DNA of 64,000 nt from Salinibacillus aidingensis (GCF_039522525.1 NZ_BAAADO010000008.1:36559-100558); one strand, 5' to 3'; positions 33,809 through 43,432 are shown, counted from the first letter of the stretch. The notes: a model not told the origin generated them from the sequence alone. Numbers and translations are program-made.

Positions 33809-36334
33809 ATGGTGGATCAGGATCGTCCACAGGTTCAGGAAATAAATTTGAATCAGGAAATGCGTACGTCATTTTTGGATTACGCAATGAGTGTTATTGT
33901 TGCGCGTGCGCTCCCTGATGTTCGTGACGGAATGAAACCCGTACATAGAAGAATATTATATGCCATGCATGATTTAGGTATGCATGCAGACAAAGCTTAT
34001 AAAAAATCTGCCCGTATTGTCGGGGAAGTTATCGGTAAGTACCATCCCCATGGTGACTCGGCTGTATACGATGCAATGGTACGTATGGCACAGGATTTTA
34101 ACTATCGTTATCCTCTAGTTGATGGACATGGAAATTTCGGTTCTGTTGATGGAGATTCAGCTGCTGCCATGCGTTACACAGAAGCTCGTATGTCCAAGAT
34201 TTCCATGGAGATTTTAAGGGATATCAATAAAGATACCATTGATTATATAGATAACTATGATGGGACAGAAAGAGAACCGGCAGTCCTGCCTGCCCGTTTT
34301 CCTAATTTACTGGTGAATGGTGCAGCAGGTATTGCAGTCGGAATGGCCACCAATATCCCTCCTCATCAACTGGGAGAGGTTATTGATGCGGTCTTAGCTG
34401 TCAGTAAAAATCCGGATATCACCATCAGTGAACTCATGGAAAACTATATTTATGGACCGGATTTCCCTACTGGCGGACAGATTCTTGGACGCAGAGGAAT
34501 CCGTCAGGCCTTTGAAACGGGAAAAGGATCCATTACGGTCCGTGCAAAATCAGAAATCACAGAAATGAACAATGGAAAATCATCCATTATTGTTACCGAG
34601 ATTCCTTTCCAGGTAAACAAGGCAAAATTAATCGAAAAAATTGCTGAGCTGGTTCGGGATAAGAAAATTGATGGAATTACAGACCTTCGTGATGAATCCG
34701 ACCGTGATGGTATGCGGATTGTGATTGAAATGCGCAGGGATGTAAATCCAAATGTCGTCCTTAATAATTTATACAAGCAGACAGCTCTTCAAACCACTTT
34801 CGGAATCAATACGCTGGCTCTGGTTGATGGAGAGCCAAAGGTTTTAAATCTAAAACAGACGTTAACCCATTACTTAGATCATCAGAAAGTGGTCATTAAA
34901 AGAAGAACGGCTTATGAACTGAGAAAGGCTGAAGCAAGGGCTCATATTCTGCAGGGTCTGCGTATTGCCTTAGATCACCTTGATGAAGTTATTTCTCTTA
35001 TTCGCAATTCCAAAACGACTGATATTGCCAGGGAAGAGCTAATCAGCCGGTTTGAATTGTCCGAAAAGCAGGCACAGGCGATTTTGGATATGCGACTCCA
35101 GCGTCTGACAGGTCTGGAGCGTGAAAAGATTGAGAATGAATATAGTGACTTAATGAAGCTTATTGGAGAGTTAAAGGCAATTTTGGCTGATGAAGAGAAA
35201 GTACTGGAAATTATTCGAGAAGAATTAACCGAGATTAAAGAGCGTTTTAACGATGAAAGAAAGACAGAAATTATGACAGGTGGATCCGACTTTATTGAGG
35301 ATGAGGATCTGATTCCTGAAGAGACCATTGTTGTTACGCTCACACATAAAGGGTATATTAAGCGTCTTCCAGCTTCCACCTATCGTACACAGAGACGAGG
35401 AGGACGTGGTGTTCAGGGAATGGGAACGAATGAGGATGACTTTGTGGAGCATCTTCTATCTACGTCCACACATGACACCATTCTGTTCTTCTCAAATAAA
35501 GGGAAGGTTTATAAAACGAAGGGCTATGAAATTCCTGCCTTTGGTCGAACAGCTAAAGGAATTCCATTAGTTAATGTGCTGGAGGTTGAAAAAGGCGAAT
35601 GGATCAATGCCATGATCGCCATCAGTGAGTTCTCTGAGGATTGGTATTTATTCTTCACCACTGAACACGGAATTTCCAAACGCACCGCCCTATCCCAGTT
35701 TGCCAATATCCGCAGAGGTGGTCTCAGAGCTATTAATCTGAGAGAAGATGATGAACTGATTTCCGTGCGACTTACAGATGGAAATAAGCTAATTATGATT
35801 GGGACCAGGCAGGGGTACTTAATCCGTTTTGATGAACAGGATGTACGTTCCATGGGACGAACGGCTGCTGGTGTAAAAGGTATTACCTTAAGAGATGAAG
35901 AGGATAAGGTTGTGTCCATGGAAATTCTCGATGAAACCACTCAGGTTCTGACGGTTACAAATAAAGGTTATGGTAAGCGAACAAAAGCTGATGAATATCG
36001 AACGACGAACCGTGGCGGAAAAGGAATTCTGACCTGTCATTTAACAGAAAAAAACGGACATGTAGTAGCGGTTAAAGCTGTGACCGGGGATGAGGACCTC
36101 ATTTTGATTACGGAAAGCGGAATGCTTATCCGAATGCCTGTAGAAAGCATTTCCGAGACAGGGCGTAATACTCAAGGGGTTAAACTCATTCGCCTTGAAG
36201 AAGGAGAGGAAGTTTCAACCGTAGCAAGGATTGCCCAGGAAGATGGAGAAGATGAAGATGATCAGGAACATGATGAGTCCGGTGAAGCAGACACGGAACA
36301 GGATTCTGATCAGGACGGGGAATCAACAGAATAA
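33809..36334 (+). CDS. gyrA: DNA gyrase subunit A
   Basis: Strand-cutting subunit of gyrase. 841 residues. The quinolone region HPHGDSAVYD has wild-type Ser84; catalytic Tyr123 lies in AAMRYTEARMS. The GyrA box QRRGGRGVQG and the C-terminal beta-pinwheel follow. The last 30 or so residues are almost all Asp, Glu, Gln, Ser, longer and more acidic than in B. subtilis. ATG with AAGGAGG upstream. No rRNA operon follows, unlike B. subtilis. Confidence 0.98.
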   Translation: MVDQDRPQVQEINLNQEMRTSFLDYAMSVIVARALPDVRDGMKPVHRRILYAMHDLGMHADKAYKKSARIVGEVIGKYHPHGDSAVYDAMVRMAQDFNYRYPLVDGHGNFGSVDGDSAAAMRYTEARMSKISMEILRDINKDTIDYIDNYDGTEREPAVLPARFPNLLVNGAAGIAVGMATNIPPHQLGEVIDAVLAVSKNPDITISELMENYIYGPDFPTGGQILGRRGIRQAFETGKGSITVRAKSEITEMNNGKSSIIVTEIPFQVNKAKLIEKIAELVRDKKIDGITDLRDESDRDGMRIVIEMRRDVNPNVVLNNLYKQTALQTTFGINTLALVDGEPKVLNLKQTLTHYLDHQKVVIKRRTAYELRKAEARAHILQGLRIALDHLDEVISLIRNSKTTDIAREELISRFELSEKQAQAILDMRLQRLTGLEREKIENEYSDLMKLIGELKAILADEEKVLEIIREELTEIKERFNDERKTEIMTGGSDFIEDEDLIPEETIVVTLTHKGYIKRLPASTYRTQRRGGRGVQGMGTNEDDFVEHLLSTSTHDTILFFSNKGKVYKTKGYEIPAFGRTAKGIPLVNVLEVEKGEWINAMIAISEFSEDWYLFFTTEHGISKRTALSQFANIRRGGLRAINLREDDELISVRLTDGNKLIMIGTRQGYLIRFDEQDVRSMGRTAAGVKGITLRDEEDKVVSMEILDETTQVLTVTNKGYGKRTKADEYRTTNRGGKGILTCHLTEKNGHVVAVKAVTGDEDLILITESGMLIRMPVESISETGRNTQGVKLIRLEEGEEVSTVARIAQEDGEDEDDQEHDESGEADTEQDSDQDGESTE

Positions 36335-36367
36335 ATCAAAACTCAAGGGTTTGGAGGTGAAGAGAAG

Positions 36368-37444
36368 TTGCTAGTTCATCCCAGTCAGCTTAAACCCGGA
36401 TGTATCGTAGAGCGGGAAGTAAAAGGACATACAGCAAATCCAATAATATCAAAGGAAACAGTGGTCGGACCTGTTCATATACAGGTATTGGAGCACTTCG
36501 GGGTTGAGAATATAGAGGTTTCCTCATACCTTGTCAACGGAGAAAAATTTACTCCGGAAGAAAAAGGAGATCAGCAAAGAAAAATTGAACAGCAAACGGA
36601 CCCCTTTGCCGTTAAATATGCACAAAGTGTTGAGAAAACAAAGGAAATGTTTTTTAAATGGCAGGCAGGAAACCCGGTAGATCTTCCCAAAGTCAGAGAA
36701 TTTCTTATCCCGCTTATCCTGCAGGCCGAAAATGACTCAGGGATTATCTTTTCTCTTCATCACCATGTGGATAAAGAAAATTATTTTTTCCATCACTTTG
36801 TGGCAAAAGCATTAATTTCAGCGTTTATTGCCAAACGGATGAATTTGCCACAGGGAGACCGGATACAGACAGGTTTAGCTGCTTATTTATGTGATTGCGG
36901 AATGGCACAGATTCCGAAACAAGTTTTAAATAAATCCGAGCGCTTGTCAGCTGAGGAATTTAACGAGGTCAAGCAGCACCCGATTTATTCTTACCGGTTA
37001 GCAGAAGATATGACAGCCCTGAAACAGGAAACAAAAACATCTATTTTGCAGCATCACGAAAGAATGGATGGCAGTGGGTATCCGTTTAGGTTAAGCCATC
37101 AGAAAATCCATTTGTATGCAAGAATTATTGCGGTAAGCGACATTTTCCATGCAATGGTTTGTGAAAGACCTTATAAGCCTAAGCAATCCCCTTTTAAGGC
37201 TGTAGAAGAAATTCAAAAACAAATGATTGGGAAACTGGATCTTGAAGTGGTTCAGATTTTAGTGGCAGGACTGGCGAATTTTTCGAGTGGAACGAGGATC
37301 AGACTGTCTGATCAGCGGTCTGGAGAAATCGTATTTATAGAGGAAAAAAATCCGACCAGGCCCATGGTACGGATGGATAATGATGGCGAAATTATTGTTC
37401 TGAAGGATCATCCACATTTGCATATAGAAGAAATACTGGCATAA
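36368..37444 (+). CDS. HD-GYP-like protein with altered HD dyad
   Basis: 358 residues from TTG 36368, eight bases after GGAGGTGA. An N-terminal part (about 1-110) resembles the region that precedes HD-GYP domains. The domain (about 110-290) keeps QHHERMDGSGYP and FHAMVCERPYK. The usual LHDIGK is LCDCGM, so the metal-binding His is Cys and the Lys is Met. HD-GYP enzymes break down c-di-GMP; activity here is uncertain. A C-terminal beta domain (about 295-358) follows. It sits 33 nt after gyrA and is probably cotranscribed. Confidence 0.8.
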   Translation: MLVHPSQLKPGCIVEREVKGHTANPIISKETVVGPVHIQVLEHFGVENIEVSSYLVNGEKFTPEEKGDQQRKIEQQTDPFAVKYAQSVEKTKEMFFKWQAGNPVDLPKVREFLIPLILQAENDSGIIFSLHHHVDKENYFFHHFVAKALISAFIAKRMNLPQGDRIQTGLAAYLCDCGMAQIPKQVLNKSERLSAEEFNEVKQHPIYSYRLAEDMTALKQETKTSILQHHERMDGSGYPFRLSHQKIHLYARIIAVSDIFHAMVCERPYKPKQSPFKAVEEIQKQMIGKLDLEVVQILVAGLANFSSGTRIRLSDQRSGEIVFIEEKNPTRPMVRMDNDGEIIVLKDHPHLHIEEILA

Positions 37445-37453
37445 CCATGAGGC

Positions 37454-37511
37454 AATCCCCATTATGTTTGGTTGAACAGATAATAACCAAGCATTATGGG
37501 GATTTTTTTGG
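37454..37511. terminator. Bidirectional terminator between HD-GYP gene and yaaC
   Basis: AATCCCCATTATGTTTGGTT (37454-37473) pairs with the segment 37485-37504 with one mismatch and one G-U. Seven Ts follow on the plus strand. The right arm overlaps the yaaC 3' end, where the two genes converge. Confidence 0.85.
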
Positions 37512-38418
37512 CTGTAATACTTAAAAAGTGAAGGATATAGGGATAATCATTGTTACTGAACGAGTGCAACAGCTCTCCCCACCACTCTGTCTCATAGCGG
37601 CAGATCATACTTAAATTGTAGAGCAGCAGAAAGTGAGTCATGACCTCATGAAAAGGATAAAAAAAAGTGCGATTTTTACAAAGGTAGAGGCAGGAACCTT
37701 CAGCATCCATGGAAAAAAGATTACTTTCAAAAGGAAGCAGTATTCTATCTGAAGTGATATACAGATAATCCTGATCCGAATGCCAATCCTTGACTGGAAA
37801 ATGGTAATGACTCAGTTTATCAGCGAACCTGTTTTCAGATAAGTGCCAGTCATTCACTATATCCAGAGGAATAAGCAGCCTTTTTTCTCCAGGATTGCCC
37901 ACTTTAATGACTGGTTTTTCTTTATGCTGAATATCATATAATTCGCTCATTTCCGGAACTCTTTTCAGCAGCTGTTCCATCGAAAATTTATCAACTGTAA
38001 ATTGATGAATGGAAAACAGGTGACTGGTGAGGTAAGGAAAGAGCCCTTTTTGCTGAATTTTCACCTCATCCTGCAAAAACCGGTACGACTGTTTTTTCCG
38101 CTTTCTTGCCGATACTCCGTGGGCAAGGAGACTTGTATTTTCGGGATAGTAAGGCCTTTTGGTCATCAAACAGGTTTTAATAAGCTGTGTCAGGCCATAA
38201 AAAAGCAGCATGGGCTGTATGGATACAGGAGCTTTTTTTGCCTGGTTTAAATAAGTTTCCGCATGCTCCAGGTAATAAACAAAACGATCCGCATTCTGAA
38301 AGCTTAGCTTCTCATAATCACTGAAATTTTCTCTCCGGTAGCATTCACTTAAAAAGCTTTGAACATAAGGAATCGATTTAAGCTGATGATAAAATGCAGA
38401 CAGGTTTTTATCCTTCAT
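37462..38418 (-). CDS. yaaC: YaaC-like protein
   Basis: 318 residues from ATG 38418, which follows AAGGAG at good spacing; a longer frame to 38502 lacks a site. Aromatic-rich and mostly hydrophilic, with LFYGLTQLIKTCLM and SARKRKKQSYRF, matching the YaaC family. Function unknown. It points against the arm's main direction, as in B. subtilis. Confidence 0.85.
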   Translation of the reverse strand: MKDKNLSAFYHQLKSIPYVQSFLSECYRRENFSDYEKLSFQNADRFVYYLEHAETYLNQAKKAPVSIQPMLLFYGLTQLIKTCLMTKRPYYPENTSLLAHGVSARKRKKQSYRFLQDEVKIQQKGLFPYLTSHLFSIHQFTVDKFSMEQLLKRVPEMSELYDIQHKEKPVIKVGNPGEKRLLIPLDIVNDWHLSENRFADKLSHYHFPVKDWHSDQDYLYITSDRILLPFESNLFSMDAEGSCLYLCKNRTFFYPFHEVMTHFLLLYNLSMICRYETEWWGELLHSFSNNDYPYILHFLSITAKKIPIMLGYYLFNQT

Positions 38419-38438
38419 AAAAATCTCCTTATATATCC

Positions 38439-38467
38439 TTGAAATGTTAAAAAAACTGGCGTATTCT
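38439..38467 (+). promoter_or_regulatory. Candidate guaB promoter
   Basis: TTGAAA (38439-38444), 17-nt spacer, TATTCT (38462-38467). The -10 is weak. It lies 64 nt before guaB, in the divergent gap with yaaC. Confidence 0.45.
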
Positions 38468-38530
38468 ATAAAATATTTACAAGAGTATTGTTGCCATTTC
38501 ACAGCAAATTCATAATAAGGGGGCTAAAAC

Positions 38531-39997
38531 ATGCGGGAGGATAAGTTTGCCAAGGAAGGTCTGACGTTTGATGATGTATTATTGATGCCGGCTGAATCAG
38601 AGGTACTGCCGAGGGATGTAAGTGTCCGTACAGAATTATCCGGTCAGTTAACGTTAAATATTCCACTTATAAGTGCAGGAATGGACACCGTTACGGAAGC
38701 AGATATGGCAATTGCCATGGCTAGACAGGGTGGTTTGGGAATCATTCATAAAAATATGTCCATTGAGGAACAGGCGGAGCAGGTGGATCTCGTTAAGCGT
38801 TCGGTCAATGGCGTTATCAATCATCCGTTTTTCCTGACACCCGGACATCAGGTGTATGATGCCGAGCATTTAATGGGAAAATACAGAATTTCCGGAGTAC
38901 CTATTGTGAATGATGAAGAGGATCAGAAGCTGGTCGGTATGATTACCAATCGTGATCTTCGTTTTATTCAGGATTACTCTATACCAATTTCCGATGTTAT
39001 GACACATGAGCATTTAATTACTGCACCTGTAGGAACAACCGTTAAGGAAGCAGAGTATATCCTGGAAAAGCACAAAATTGAAAAACTGCCGCTGGTTGAT
39101 GGAGAAAATCGTTTAAAAGGGTTAATAACCATCAAAGATATTGAAAAGGTCATTGAATACCCGAATGCAGCTAAGGATGAGCAGGGACGTTTAGTAGTTG
39201 GTGCAGCAGTAGGTGTGACTGCGGATACAATGGTTCGTTTAAAGCAGCTGGTTGAAGCTGGAGTCGATGTCATTGTTGTAGATACCGCTCATGGTCATTC
39301 CAAAAGTGTGATTGAACAGGTGAAAACCATTCGGAGGGAATACCCTGAGTTGGACTTGATTGCTGGCAATGTGGCCACACCAGAAGGAACAAAAGCTTTG
39401 ATTGATGCCGGCGCCAATATTATTAAAGTAGGTATCGGTCCGGGATCCATTTGTACGACCAGAGTGGTTTCAGGAATAGGTGTACCTCAGATTACAGCTG
39501 TATTTGACTGTGCAGAGGAAGCTGCTAAGCATGGAGTCTCTATTATCGCGGATGGAGGCATTAAATATTCAGGAGAAGTTGTAAAAGCCATCGCTGCAGG
39601 CGGACATGCAGTTATGCTGGGCAGCATGTTTGCCGGTGTTAAGGAAAGTCCCGGTGAAACGGAAATCTATCAGGGACGACAATTTAAAGTTTATAGAGGA
39701 ATGGGTTCAGTAGGAGCAATGAAGGAAGGATCCAAAGACCGTTATTTCCAAAGTGAGTCTGAAACCAAAAAGCTTGTACCAGAAGGAATAGAAGGACGTG
39801 TCCCTTACAAAGGACCTTTGGAAGATACCGTGCATCAGTTAATCGGCGGCTTGCGGTCGGGAATGGGCTACTGCGGAACCAAGGATATTGAGGCCTTGCG
39901 GGAGGATGGAAAATTTATTCGTATAACAAATGCAGGTTTACGGGAGAGCCACCCTCATGATGTACAAATAACAAAGGAAGCCCCGAACTATTCGTAA
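38531..39997 (+). CDS. guaB: Inosine-5'-monophosphate dehydrogenase
   Basis: Oxidises IMP to XMP, the rate-limiting step to GMP. 488 residues. The TIM-barrel is split by two CBS domains (about 95-215). Catalytic Cys in GIGPGSICTTRVV, then GMGSVGAM and the flap with RYFQSE. ATG with AAGGGGG upstream. It competes with purA for IMP; the two genes sit on opposite arms here. Ended by a clear terminator. Confidence 0.98.
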   Translation: MREDKFAKEGLTFDDVLLMPAESEVLPRDVSVRTELSGQLTLNIPLISAGMDTVTEADMAIAMARQGGLGIIHKNMSIEEQAEQVDLVKRSVNGVINHPFFLTPGHQVYDAEHLMGKYRISGVPIVNDEEDQKLVGMITNRDLRFIQDYSIPISDVMTHEHLITAPVGTTVKEAEYILEKHKIEKLPLVDGENRLKGLITIKDIEKVIEYPNAAKDEQGRLVVGAAVGVTADTMVRLKQLVEAGVDVIVVDTAHGHSKSVIEQVKTIRREYPELDLIAGNVATPEGTKALIDAGANIIKVGIGPGSICTTRVVSGIGVPQITAVFDCAEEAAKHGVSIIADGGIKYSGEVVKAIAAGGHAVMLGSMFAGVKESPGETEIYQGRQFKVYRGMGSVGAMKEGSKDRYFQSESETKKLVPEGIEGRVPYKGPLEDTVHQLIGGLRSGMGYCGTKDIEALREDGKFIRITNAGLRESHPHDVQITKEAPNYS

Positions 39998-40020
39998 TAG
40001 TAGAATTGACCTAATCTGTA

Positions 40021-40058
40021 AAACATAGATAGTGACTATTCACTGTCTATGTTTTTTT
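40021..40058 (+). terminator. guaB terminator
   Basis: AACATAGATAGTGA pairs with TCACTGTCTATGTT (one G-U), then TTTTTT. Confidence 0.88.
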
Positions 40059-40112
40059 ATACCGGTATGATAAAATTGCAAAGGATAGATTAAAATGGTG
40101 GAGGTTAGTTTA

Positions 40113-41450
40113 ATGAAAAAGTCAGTAAAAGCTTTGGGAATGGTGATGACTGCCATTCTTATAACAATGGTTGCAATCATTCCAGCACCGATTTCAACCC
40201 ATGCACAACCCAACAATATTGAAGCAAAATCAGCTATTTTAGTGGATGCAGAAACAGGCCAGATTTTATACGAAAAAGAAGCCGATTTAGCTTTGCCTCC
40301 AGCCAGTATGACCAAAATGATGACGGAATACCTGGTACTAGAGGCCATAGAAAATGGAGATATTAGCTGGGATACAACGACAACGATTTCTGATTATGCC
40401 TATTGGCTTTCTTCAGATAATGCATTTTCAGGAATTGGTTTGCGTCAAAATAAAGAATATACCGTAGAAGAGCTTTACACAGCGATGGCGGTTAACTCAG
40501 ATAATGCGACAACCGTTGCACTGGCCGAATTGGTCGCAGGTTCTGAAGGTGAATTTGTAAAAATGATGAATCAGAAGGCTCAGGAGATGGGATTACCAGA
40601 AGCTGAGTTTGTGAATTCTACAGGTTTAGGGAATAGTGATTTAGGAGAATATTACCCGGAAGGCACGAGCGCTGATGCAGATAACTATTTATCAGCCAGA
40701 TCAGCAGCCTTACTGGCCTATCATTTAATTAATGACTACCCTCAAGCCCTTGATTATTCAAGTATTACAGAGGCTAAATTAGATAAAGAATCGTTCACAA
40801 ACTGGAACTGGATGCTGCCTGGAATGCCGGGACAGCTTGCTCCATTTGGCTATGAAGGCCTGGATGGAATGAAGACGGGATGGACAGATGAAGCAGGCTA
40901 CTGCTTTACAGGTACTGCTGAACGGAATAACCGCCGACTGATTTCTGTCGTTATGCGAACAGATTCTGAGGAAGCACGATTTGAAGAAACAAGAAAGCTG
41001 CTTGACTATGGGTTTAACCAGACAAAGACAGCAGAAATTTACCCTGCTGATTATCAAAAGAAAGACGATTCAACACTCGAGGTCAATAAAGGGAAGGAAC
41101 AATCGGTGGAAATTGCTACGGATCAGGCGATTCGTGGGGTTGTCCCTTCCGGCGAAGAAAAACCTTATGAAATTGAATTTACCCTTGATAAATCCAAACT
41201 TAATGAAGATGGCGAATTAACAGCCCCTCTTAAGAAGGGAGAAGCTGTTGGAACCGCACAAATAAAGTATACAGGTGAAGAGCTTTTTGGATATATAACT
41301 GAAGACATCGGCCAAGATGCCAATGTTCAACTGGTTACTCAGGATTCTGTGGAGAAAGCCAACTGGTTTACTCTCACTTTCCGAGCCATTGGTGACTTTT
41401 TCTCAGATGTATTTGGCGGAATTGCTGATTGGTTCAAAGGTTTATTTTAA
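40113..41450 (+). CDS. dacA: D-alanyl-D-alanine carboxypeptidase (PBP5 type)
   Basis: Removes the last D-Ala from peptidoglycan stem peptides. 445 residues from ATG 40113; the ATG at 40095 overlaps the GGTGGAGG site. Signal peptide to about residue 31 (STHA). Active-site SMTK (Ser65, Lys68), SDN triad motif in VNSDNAT, and KTG in MKTGWTDEAG. A C-terminal amphipathic helix (ADWFKGLF) anchors it to the membrane. Located between guaB and pdxS. Confidence 0.96.
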   Translation: MKKSVKALGMVMTAILITMVAIIPAPISTHAQPNNIEAKSAILVDAETGQILYEKEADLALPPASMTKMMTEYLVLEAIENGDISWDTTTTISDYAYWLSSDNAFSGIGLRQNKEYTVEELYTAMAVNSDNATTVALAELVAGSEGEFVKMMNQKAQEMGLPEAEFVNSTGLGNSDLGEYYPEGTSADADNYLSARSAALLAYHLINDYPQALDYSSITEAKLDKESFTNWNWMLPGMPGQLAPFGYEGLDGMKTGWTDEAGYCFTGTAERNNRRLISVVMRTDSEEARFEETRKLLDYGFNQTKTAEIYPADYQKKDDSTLEVNKGKEQSVEIATDQAIRGVVPSGEEKPYEIEFTLDKSKLNEDGELTAPLKKGEAVGTAQIKYTGEELFGYITEDIGQDANVQLVTQDSVEKANWFTLTFRAIGDFFSDVFGGIADWFKGLF

Positions 41451-41456
41451 AACAAA

Positions 41457-41485
41457 TTGGATTACTAGGGATTTTCCGTTAAAAT
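41457..41485 (+). promoter_or_regulatory. Candidate pdxST promoter
   Basis: TTGGAT (41457-41462), 17-nt spacer, TAAAAT (41480-41485), 45 nt before pdxS. Confidence 0.6.
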
Positions 41486-41530
41486 AGAACTAAGAAGAAA
41501 GTATTCATTATATTCAGGGGGGAAAACACC

Positions 41531-42415
41531 ATGTCCAAAACAGGTACTGATCGTGTGAAACGGGGAATGGCGGAAATGCAAAAGGGCGGCGTCATCATGG
41601 ATGTCGTTAACGCCGAACAGGCTAAAATCGCTGAAGAAGCGGGAGCCGTTGCGGTAATGGCCCTTGAACGTGTACCAGCTGATATTCGTGCAGCTGGTGG
41701 AGTGGCAAGAATGGCTGATCCAACAATCGTCGAAGAAGTTATGAATGCTGTTTCCATTCCGGTTATGGCAAAGGCACGAATTGGCCATATTGTTGAAGCA
41801 AGAGTGCTTGAAGCTCTGGGCGTTGACTATATTGATGAAAGTGAAGTGCTGACGCCTGCTGATGAAGTCTATCATATCCATAAAAAAGATTATACAGTTC
41901 CGTTTGTATGTGGCTGCCGTGATATTGGAGAGGCTGTGCGTCGTATTGGCGAAGGAGCTTCCATGCTGCGGACTAAAGGAGAGCCTGGTACAGGTAATAT
42001 TGTGGAAGCGGTTCGTCATATGCGTAAGGTTCAGTCCCAGATCCGTGAAATTTCCGGTTTATCAGAGGACGAGCTCATGGTTTATGCAAAAGAAACAGGG
42101 TCTCCTTATGAAATTCTTAAGGAAATTAAAACAGAGGGCCGTTTACCTGTTGTAAATTTTGCAGCTGGCGGTATTGCTACACCTGCTGACGCTGCTCTTA
42201 TGATGCAGCTGGGAGCAGATGGTGTATTCGTAGGCTCCGGTATCTTTAAATCCGATAATCCGGAGAAATTTGCCCGTTCAATCGTGGAAGCTACCACTCA
42301 TTACGAAGACTATGAATTAATTGGACAGCTTTCAAAGGATCTTGGTACAGCGATGAAGGGAAGAGAAATGTCTACGCTGACAGAAGCCGATCGCATGCAG
42401 GATCGCAGTGAGTAA
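41531..42415 (+). CDS. pdxS: Pyridoxal 5'-phosphate synthase subunit PdxS
   Basis: Builds the PLP ring from ribose 5-phosphate, glyceraldehyde 3-phosphate and ammonia. 294 residues, TIM barrel. Lysines in MAKARIGH and RTKGEPGTG (ring-forming intermediates), phosphate-binding GGIATPADAALMMQLGADGVFVGSGIF. ATG with GGGGGG upstream. Forms a 12-mer with PdxT, encoded 21 nt later. Confidence 0.98.
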   Translation: MSKTGTDRVKRGMAEMQKGGVIMDVVNAEQAKIAEEAGAVAVMALERVPADIRAAGGVARMADPTIVEEVMNAVSIPVMAKARIGHIVEARVLEALGVDYIDESEVLTPADEVYHIHKKDYTVPFVCGCRDIGEAVRRIGEGASMLRTKGEPGTGNIVEAVRHMRKVQSQIREISGLSEDELMVYAKETGSPYEILKEIKTEGRLPVVNFAAGGIATPADAALMMQLGADGVFVGSGIFKSDNPEKFARSIVEATTHYEDYELIGQLSKDLGTAMKGREMSTLTEADRMQDRSE

Positions 42416-42436
42416 CTAGTAAAGGAGTCATCCATC

Positions 42437-43033
42437 ATGGTAAAAATAGGTGTACTGGGATTACAAGGCGCTGTACAGGAGCATGTCCGTTCAATAGAGG
42501 CCTGTGGTGCTGAAGCAGCTGTTATTAAGCGTGTGGATCAGTTAAAAGAGCTGGATGGCCTTATTTTGCCCGGCGGTGAAAGCACAACCATGAGGCGTCT
42601 CATAGATAAATATCATTTCTTTGATGCGCTGCGCAGCTTTGGTGAATCAGGAAAACCGATGTTTGGGACGTGTGCAGGAATGATTTTGCTGGCTGGCGAT
42701 ATCGCTGGACAGGAGGATGCTCATTTACAGCTTATGGATATGAAGGTCGCCCGTAATGCTTTTGGACGGCAAAGAGAAAGCTTTGAGGCGGAAATTGAAC
42801 TAAGAGGGATAGCAGACTCGTTTAATGCTGTGTTTATTCGGGCACCCTATATTCTGGAGACAGGAGAAAATGCGGAAGCTCTTGCAACCTATGATGGTAA
42901 AATTGTGGCGGCCAGGCAGGATCACTATTTAACTTGTGCTTTTCATCCTGAGCTAACCGATGATCATCGTCTTACAGAGCATTTTGTCGGGATGGTTAAG
43001 GAAGCAACAGAAAAACTTGCATCTTTATCCTAA
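42437..43033 (+). CDS. pdxT: Pyridoxal 5'-phosphate synthase glutaminase PdxT
   Basis: Feeds ammonia from glutamine to PdxS. 198 residues, class I glutaminase fold: GGESTTMRR, nucleophile in FGTCAGMILLA, and His-Glu in FHPELTDD. ATG with AAAGGAGT upstream. Its 3' end contains the serS promoter. Confidence 0.97.
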   Translation: MVKIGVLGLQGAVQEHVRSIEACGAEAAVIKRVDQLKELDGLILPGGESTTMRRLIDKYHFFDALRSFGESGKPMFGTCAGMILLAGDIAGQEDAHLQLMDMKVARNAFGRQRESFEAEIELRGIADSFNAVFIRAPYILETGENAEALATYDGKIVAARQDHYLTCAFHPELTDDHRLTEHFVGMVKEATEKLASLS

Positions 43034-43045
43034 ACAAGGTATATT
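43017..43045 (+). promoter_or_regulatory. serS promoter inside pdxT 3' end
   Basis: TTGCAT (43017-43022), 17-nt spacer, TATATT (43040-43045). Transcription would start near 43052, just before the T-box leader. Confidence 0.7.
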
Positions 43046-43051
43046 ATAAAG

Positions 43052-43322
43052 CAACTGGAATATCGATATATTTGCAAAAGCGATGAGAGGAACAAGTAGC
43101 AATAGGGCTTATCTCAGAGAACCGGTGGCCGCTGTGAACCGGTATAAGCCTGTTGTGAATCCATCCTCGAGCAGGTATACGGAAACTTTAAGTAAGTATA
43201 CCCGGTGAAACACCGTTATCAGAAACCAAGCTGGAGGGTCGTATGCCCTCAACTAGGGTGGTATCGCGGGAAACGTAAACAAACTCTCGTCCCTTAATGT
43301 TAAGGGATGGGAGTTTTTTGTT
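43052..43322 (+). promoter_or_regulatory. T-box riboswitch, serS
   Basis: Has GATGAGAGGAACAAGTAGC at the stem I base and the T-box AGGGTGGTATCGCGGG. The terminator (CTCGTCCCTTA with TAAGGGATGGGAG) is followed by a T run. The candidate specifier is TCC (43160-43162) in GTGAATCCATCC, a Ser codon. Uncharged tRNA-Ser would favour antitermination of serS. Confidence 0.92.
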
Positions 43323-43432
43323 GTGCAGGATAGGATCATAAGTTTTCCCGGATTAAAGGATAAGGTTTATGAGATTTTGTGTTTTTCAATATGCGCAGTT
43401 ATAAGAAATAGAAAATGAAGGAGGAAGTTATC

